Source of the DNA: Planctomycetia bacterium
GTDB taxonomy: Bacteria > Planctomycetota > Planctomycetia > Pirellulales > UBA1268
Assembly: GCA_009919445.1 (NCBI GenBank)
Contig: RGBY01000071.1
Span: 1-10,482 of the forward strand
Direction: 5' to 3'
DNA length: 10,482 nucleotides
The notes beneath the pieces are model-generated. The model saw only the letters and a program-made list of their open reading frames with translations. It was not told the DNA's origin and searched no databases. This document shows positions 7,200-10,482 of this stretch, one piece after another; position 1 is the first letter of the stretch; each line of letters begins with the position of its first letter. The translations under genes were made by a program, and so were the position numbers.

Positions 7200-8705
7200 T
7201 CAGGATGTAGAACGATTCAGGTCGACGGTGTCAGGCTGGGCTCCAGTCGGTTGCTCAGCGGTCAGGGCACGGGTGAAGTCAGAGGCCCACGTATAAACCG
7301 TCCGCTTGCGAACCCGCTGCCGGAGGCTCCGCATGCGGCGGGCCTGCTCAGCGGGGGGCATGGCAATGGCCCGTTCGATTGTGGCAGCCATGCCGTCGAT
7401 ATCATGAGGATTCACCAGCACCGCCCGGTCGAGTTCAACAGCCGACCCAGTGAACTCAGAGAGGACAAGGACGCCAGTATCATCACGGCGGCAGGCGACA
7501 TATTCCTTCGCAACAAGATTCATGCCATCGCGAAAGGGCGTGACCAGCATGACATCAGCTGCGAGGTAATAGGCAACGAGCTCCTCAATGGGCAGGCTGC
7601 GGCGGAGGTAATGGACCGGCACGGCACCGACAGTGCCAAACTCGCCGTCGATGTGGCCGACCAATTTCTCGATGCGGTCTCGAACCTCGATATATTCATC
7701 GACGCTCTCTCGAGAGGGCACGCTCACCTGCACGAGCACGAGATCTTTGACGGTGTGACGCCCTGCTTTGAAGATCTCGTAGACGGCACGGATCCGCTGG
7801 TCGATGCCCTTTGTGTAATCGAGTCGGTCGACACCGAGCATGATCGTGCGATTTTCGCCAAGCTCTTTTCGGATTTCCTGAGAGCGGGCCACAATCTGTG
7901 GGTTGGTAGCCAGTTGCTGAATGCGGTCGTAGTCAATCGAAATCGGATATTCACGAGCCATGACTCGGCGGCCATTGACCAGAATAGTCTGGCCACTTCC
8001 GCGATGGGCGGTGTAACGGTTCACCAGCCGCACAAAGTTTTGGGCCCCGTGTCGCGTCTGAAAGCCAACCACATCGGCGCCCAGCATGCCCTCCAAGAGT
8101 CGCTGCCGCCAGGGAAGCTGGGCGAACAGTTCCACTGGTGGAAACGGAATGTGCAGGAAGAAGCCGATGCGAACGTCAGGCCGTAGTTCGCGGAGCATGC
8201 CAGGCACAAGTTGCAGGTGGTAATCCTGCACAAGAACATGACCATTGGCAGCTGTTTCGCGAGCTGCAACTTCGGCAAACCGTCGATTGACCGCCACATA
8301 GGGAGCCCACCACGCCCGGTTGTATTGCGGCGTCTGGCAGGCGTCGTGATAGAGCGGCCAGAGGGTGCTGTTGGAAAAACCCTCGTAGTAATCTCGAACG
8401 TCTTCGGCTGACAGGCTGACGGGCACGTTGTAGAGCCCGTCATGCTCAAACGGGCTGCAAGCTGGCTCAGAACTACCTGCCCAGCCAATCCAGACCCCTT
8501 TGCGTTCACGCAGAATGGGCATGAGAGCCGAGACCAGCCCACCAGGACTGGTCTCCCAGGGGCTGTTGGGCGTGGGCCTATGAACCGGCAGCCGGTTGGC
8601 AATGACAACCAGTTCTCCCCGACTTTGGGTAACTGGCAGCGAAGCGTCGGGCAGCGTGTTCAAAGGATTTTCCCTCGATAGCGAGGTTATCGAATTGAGG
8701 ACCAT
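7200..8705 (-). CDS. otsA: Trehalose-6-phosphate synthase (GT20)
   Basis: This 501-residue protein transfers glucose from UDP-glucose (or another NDP-glucose) to glucose-6-phosphate, giving trehalose-6-phosphate. Family motifs are all present: VIANRLPV at 34-41, SPGGLVSAL at 53-61, WIGWAG at 72-77, YYEGFSNSTLWPLYH at 106-120, LVQDYHLQLVP at 158-168, FFLHIPFPP at 182-190, GVDRLDYTKGI at 291-301, and RDGMNLVAKEYVA at 392-404. By comparison with E. coli OtsA, R294, K299, D393 and E401 are the nucleotide-sugar and phosphate contacts. The length is normal for OtsA with a roughly 30-residue N-terminal extension. ATG 8705 is the first start in frame; no Shine-Dalgarno is visible. It is the first gene of an apparent two-gene operon with the phosphatase-GH15 fusion, whose domain supplies the next step. 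Confidence 0.96.
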   Translation of the reverse strand: MVLNSITSLSRENPLNTLPDASLPVTQSRGELVVIANRLPVHRPTPNSPWETSPGGLVSALMPILRERKGVWIGWAGSSEPACSPFEHDGLYNVPVSLSAEDVRDYYEGFSNSTLWPLYHDACQTPQYNRAWWAPYVAVNRRFAEVAARETAANGHVLVQDYHLQLVPGMLRELRPDVRIGFFLHIPFPPVELFAQLPWRQRLLEGMLGADVVGFQTRHGAQNFVRLVNRYTAHRGSGQTILVNGRRVMAREYPISIDYDRIQQLATNPQIVARSQEIRKELGENRTIMLGVDRLDYTKGIDQRIRAVYEIFKAGRHTVKDLVLVQVSVPSRESVDEYIEVRDRIEKLVGHIDGEFGTVGAVPVHYLRRSLPIEELVAYYLAADVMLVTPFRDGMNLVAKEYVACRRDDTGVLVLSEFTGSAVELDRAVLVNPHDIDGMAATIERAIAMPPAEQARRMRSLRQRVRKRTVYTWASDFTRALTAEQPTGAQPDTVDLNRSTS

Positions 8706-8773
8706 CGGCGGTGTCCGCTGGCTTGCTGGCTCAAGCCGCTGGGCGATGGTCGATGGCGTGCCGCCTTGAAGGA

Positions 8774-8791
8774 CTGGTGAGTATACACCAG
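8774..8791. promoter_or_regulatory. Inverted repeat with -10-like core upstream of otsA
   Basis: CTGGTG (8774-8779) and CACCAG (8786-8791) are perfect inverted arms around AGTATA. Read on the minus strand the centre is TATACT, a near-consensus -10 hexamer located about 75 bp upstream of the otsA ATG. No convincing -35 hexamer is visible at the right distance. A palindrome wrapped around a -10 element would suit repressor control of the trehalose operon. This is an inference from position and symmetry only. Confidence 0.35.
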
Positions 8792-8924
8792 ATTAGAAAG
8801 CTCAGGGGGCCCGAAGTTCGGCCGCGATTCCTGCCGCTGGCCGCGGTGACTGCGGCGACGTAGAACAGAAGACAGAAGGGCGTTTGGGCAGTCGTGCCGC
8901 GTCACGGTAATAGAGCCGAGGCCC

Positions 8925-8975
8925 GGTTGTGCAAAGGTTGTGCGAGGTTGTGCAAGATTGTGCACGATTTTGCAG
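8925..8975. repeat. Five tandem copies of a ~10-bp repeat upstream of the GroES-like gene
   Basis: The units are GGTTGTGCAAA (8925-8935), GGTTGTGCGA (8936-8945), GGTTGTGCAA (8946-8955), GATTGTGCAC (8956-8965) and GATTTTGCAG (8966-8975). The core TTGTGCA is kept in four units and decays to TTTTGCA in the last. Units are 10 bp, one of 11, so each core sits on the same face of the helix. The array lies 53 bp before the preferred start of the GroES-like gene. It is a candidate multi-site operator or a small tandem duplication. Confidence 0.75.
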
Positions 8976-9028
8976 CGAGCAGCACGGTGCCGACAGAAAA
9001 CGAGCGAATGGAAAGGGTGAGCGAGAAT

Positions 9029-9373
9029 ATGCGGGCGAATGAGTTCGTAGAGCCGTTGGGGATGCGGGTACTCATCCGTAAGGATGAAAGCCGCAACCAG
9101 ACACGTGGCGGCATTGTGCTGCCCGATCAGGCTGAAATTCCGACCATCACAGGGCGGGTCGTTGAGGTCAGCCTGCAGATCGAACGGGACGCTGACTTTC
9201 CAATCGAAAAATATGACAAGGTCCTGTTCCACCCTCGTAATTCGATCCCGGTCGATTTTGAGCAGGATAACCTGCTCTACGTCGTTCCGATCGAGGATGT
9301 GGTTGCAGTCTTCCGGCGTCAGGAGCCAACCGTCTCGCGGCGGCGGGGGAAAGGTGAGCCAGACGAGGAGTGA
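9029..9373 (+). CDS. Divergent GroES-like (Cpn10) co-chaperonin, orphan
   Basis: This 114-residue protein has the GroES order of elements. It starts with FVEPLGMRVLIRKDE (6-20), then a mobile loop with TRGGIVLPD (25-33), TGRVVEV (41-47), YDKVLFHPR (62-70), and the C-terminal strand LLYVVPIEDVVAVF (82-95). GroES caps the GroEL folding chamber, and the loop's hydrophobic IVL contacts GroEL; it is intact here. Differences from ordinary GroES are PLGMRV instead of PLGDRV, no GPG turn after the VVEV strand, and a charged tail (RRRGKGEPDEE). No groEL gene follows, so it is either an additional GroES paralogue or a protein repurposed from that fold. ATG 9029 is preferred because AAGGGTGA lies about 10 bp upstream; ATG 9008 in the same frame would add seven residues. 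It ends 27 bp from the convergent hydrolase gene. Confidence 0.8.
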   Translation: MRANEFVEPLGMRVLIRKDESRNQTRGGIVLPDQAEIPTITGRVVEVSLQIERDADFPIEKYDKVLFHPRNSIPVDFEQDNLLYVVPIEDVVAVFRRQEPTVSRRRGKGEPDEE

Positions 9374-9400
9374 CCGGAGACAATTGCGTCACCCTGCCAA

Positions 9401-10165
9401 CTATGACTCATCGCTGGCGAAGTCATGAAGTGCTTGCCAAAAAGCCGGGGCGACAGAAATTGAGTTGTGGTCGGTGTCGGGGATGACAGCGAGCGAGGCA
9501 ACGCCATCCGGAAATGCCCGCAGGAGGCGGTCGGTATTGGCCGCAGGGATGAGTTCATCATCGCCTGCCGCCAGGATGAGTGTGGGGCAGTGAACCTGGG
9601 GAGCGTCGTGCACCGATTCCCAGCGGTCACGCAACAACAGCCGCATGGGCAGGAAGGGAGCGATCTGGCTGGCAATGGCCAGGATGCTGTCAAAAGGGGT
9701 GATCAGCACGAGCCGCTGGGGGGCATGGTTGGCCGCCAGTCCGACAGCCAGGCTGCTGCCGAGGCTTCGGCCGACAAGGGTCACATGGGCGTGACGGCTG
9801 CGGACAAACTCAAAAACAGCTGCGGCATCCTCACGCAAGCCGGCCTCTGTTGGCCTGCCGGAACTGTCACCGTAGCCGCGATAATACAGCATGTAGATCG
9901 CCCGGGCGGGAAAGGCCGCCGTTATCTCAGGCAACGTAAGGGAAATGTCCTCAGCATTTCCTCCGAAATAAATCAAACCACGGGGGCCATCGTGTCGATG
10001 GGAGGCGACGCGAATCGTGGTCTGATTCCGGTGAAGCGTCAGGCAAGTGACCGCCGGGTTGAGGCTGGGGCGGGGGCAGTAGATGAAAGACCGTTGAGCC
10101 AGAAGGAAAAACAGGCAAATTCCGGCGTAGGCGGTCAGGGTGATTCCCAGAACGAGAACGAGCAT
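9401..10165 (-). CDS. Membrane-anchored alpha/beta hydrolase
   Basis: This 254-residue protein has an N-terminal hydrophobic segment (about residues 2-24) that works as a signal anchor, followed by an alpha/beta hydrolase fold. Visible elements are YFGGNAEDIS at 66-75 (the oxyanion-loop region, like HGNAGN in the YfhR/BEM46/ABHD13 group), YYRGYGDSSGRPTE at 94-107, the nucleophile elbow GRSLGSS at 132-138 with Ser134, a probable acid Asp203 in GDDELIP, and His233 in DTDHNS. The triad therefore looks complete. Family members include esterases, thioesterases and peptidases; the substrate cannot be told. ATG 10165 is chosen because it gives the full anchor. The gene converges on the GroES-like gene and diverges from the zinc-ribbon gene; neither neighbour hints at its substrate. 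Confidence 0.85.
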   Translation of the reverse strand: MLVLVLGITLTAYAGICLFFLLAQRSFIYCPRPSLNPAVTCLTLHRNQTTIRVASHRHDGPRGLIYFGGNAEDISLTLPEITAAFPARAIYMLYYRGYGDSSGRPTEAGLREDAAAVFEFVRSRHAHVTLVGRSLGSSLAVGLAANHAPQRLVLITPFDSILAIASQIAPFLPMRLLLRDRWESVHDAPQVHCPTLILAAGDDELIPAANTDRLLRAFPDGVASLAVIPDTDHNSISVAPAFWQALHDFASDES

Positions 10166-10260
10166 CGCATGCCATCCGGGGGCTTGGGGGCTGCCTGTGG
10201 TCCATGACCACCGCAGGAGGAGGCAATCGTGTTAAGGTAATTGACAAGTCACCTAAGGCA

Positions 10261-10266
10261 GGAGGA
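10261..10266 (+). promoter_or_regulatory. Strong Shine-Dalgarno before the zinc-ribbon gene
   Basis: GGAGGA lies nine bases before the ATG at 10276. It is the only near-perfect ribosome-binding site in the window, and it fixes that start. Upstream, TTGACA at 10241-10246 matches a -35 hexamer, but no -10 fits before the start codon, so it is probably chance. Confidence 0.7.
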
Positions 10267-10275
10267 GAGATCACG

Positions 10276-10482
10276 ATGCCGCTCTACGAATACCGTTGCC
10301 GCGAGTGTGATCAGCACTGCGAGTTATTGATCCGTGGCGAAGAAAAGCCGACCTGTCCCCATTGCGAAAGCACAAAGCTCACAAAACTACTCAGTGTCGT
10401 CTCAGCCCCTGCTGCGACCAGCACAGCTGATAATCTGCCAGCAGCAGGCTGTGGCCAGCCGCAGTGTGGCCTCGGAGGCTGT
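10276..10482 (+). CDS. FmdB-type zinc-ribbon protein, open at right edge
   Basis: The frame is open for 69 codons and has no stop before the window ends. It begins MPLYEYRCRECDQHCELLIR and has the CxxC...CPHC pair (Cys8, Cys11, Cys27, Cys30) of the FmdB/putative regulatory zinc-ribbon family, which binds one Zn2+. The rest is a Ser/Ala-rich linker and a Cys/Gly-rich tail with CGQPQCGLGGC at 59-69, a tail type common in this family. The tail suggests the protein ends within a few codons of the edge. Family members are small cytoplasmic proteins of uncertain role; the founding member was described beside formamidase genes as a possible regulator. The start is well supported by the Shine-Dalgarno. 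The gene is divergent from the hydrolase, with 110 bp between the two starts. Confidence 0.88.
   Translation, partial: MPLYEYRCRECDQHCELLIRGEEKPTCPHCESTKLTKLLSVVSAPAATSTADNLPAAGCGQPQCGLGGC

Larger units (their letters stand above)
8706..9028. other. Divergent intergenic control region between otsA and the GroES-like gene
   Basis: These 323 bp carry no credible gene. The open frames across them are low-complexity or antisense and match nothing I recognise. The region holds the inverted repeat near otsA (8774-8791), a GC-rich middle with a weak GCCGC/GCGGC inverted repeat near 8840-8857, and the tandem repeat array at 8925-8975. A weak promoter-like pair on the plus strand is TTGGGC (8884-8889) and TAATAG (8908-8913) with an 18-bp spacer. 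It would place the transcript start just before the repeat array. No CIRCE element (the usual HrcA operator of groE genes) is present. Confidence 0.5.

Noticed and set aside
7251..8186. Plus-strand open frame of 311 codons
   Set aside because: It is antisense to otsA, which is complete and carries every GT20 motif.
8925..8975. CRISPR array or iteron-type replication origin
   Set aside because: The units are only 10 bp with no spacers, and there is no cas gene, rep gene or DnaA box cluster nearby.
8894..9028. Longer GroES-like protein starting at 8894
   Set aside because: The added residues would be encoded by the tandem repeat array and have no counterpart in GroES.
9467..10207. Plus-strand open frame of 246 codons
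   Set aside because: It is antisense to the alpha/beta hydrolase, which has a full catalytic triad.
10241..10246. TTGACA as the -35 box of the zinc-ribbon gene promoter
   Set aside because: A -10 box at normal spacing would fall on the Shine-Dalgarno region at about 10264-10269, and no such hexamer is there.

Overview
The window looks like ordinary chromosomal DNA from a moderately GC-rich Gram-negative-type bacterium, most likely a planctomycete. The reasons are the mostly weak or absent ribosome-binding sites, the constant switching of gene strand, an orphan GroES-like protein, and an FmdB-type zinc-ribbon protein with a Cys/Gly-rich tail. This assignment is an inference; there is no rRNA or tRNA to anchor it. 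I see no phage, transposon, CRISPR or defence genes.

Layout, left to right: (1) 1-868, minus: CorA-family divalent-cation transporter, cut by the left edge just before its membrane helices. (2) 869-1108: divergent intergenic region with two pairs of short direct repeats and a GC-rich hairpin. (3) 1109-1993, plus: six-helix voltage-gated-type potassium channel. (4) 1968-3338, minus: ClC-family chloride channel or transporter, overlapping the K+ channel gene tail to tail. (5) 3339-3476: divergent region with a perfect 9-bp inverted repeat that resembles an intrinsic terminator on the minus strand. (6) 3477-4598, plus: CAX-type Ca2+/H+ (cation/proton) antiporter. (7) 4595-7129, minus: a fusion of trehalose-6-phosphate phosphatase and a GH15 trehalase/glucoamylase-like enzyme; its stop codon interlocks with that of the antiporter. 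(8) 7200-8705, minus: trehalose-6-phosphate synthase OtsA, upstream in the same apparent operon. (9) 8706-9028: a control region of about 320 bp with an inverted repeat and five tandem copies of a roughly 10-bp repeat. (10) 9029-9373, plus: divergent GroES-like protein with no GroEL beside it. (11) 9401-10165, minus: membrane-anchored alpha/beta hydrolase. (12) 10276 to the right edge, plus: FmdB-type zinc-ribbon protein, possibly incomplete.

How the parts could work together: four consecutive ion-transport genes (Mg2+/divalent cation, K+, Cl-, Ca2+/H+) sit next to a two-gene trehalose module that contains synthase, phosphatase and a probable trehalose-cleaving domain. K+, Cl- and trehalose are the usual currencies of osmotic adjustment, so the first 8.7 kb can be read as an osmotic/ionic homeostasis neighbourhood. 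Co-regulation is not shown: the genes lie on alternating strands and cannot form one operon. The most distinctive items are the phosphatase-GH15 fusion, the tandem repeat array in front of the GroES-like gene, the interlocked convergent gene ends, and unusual residues in the ClC and CAX proteins.
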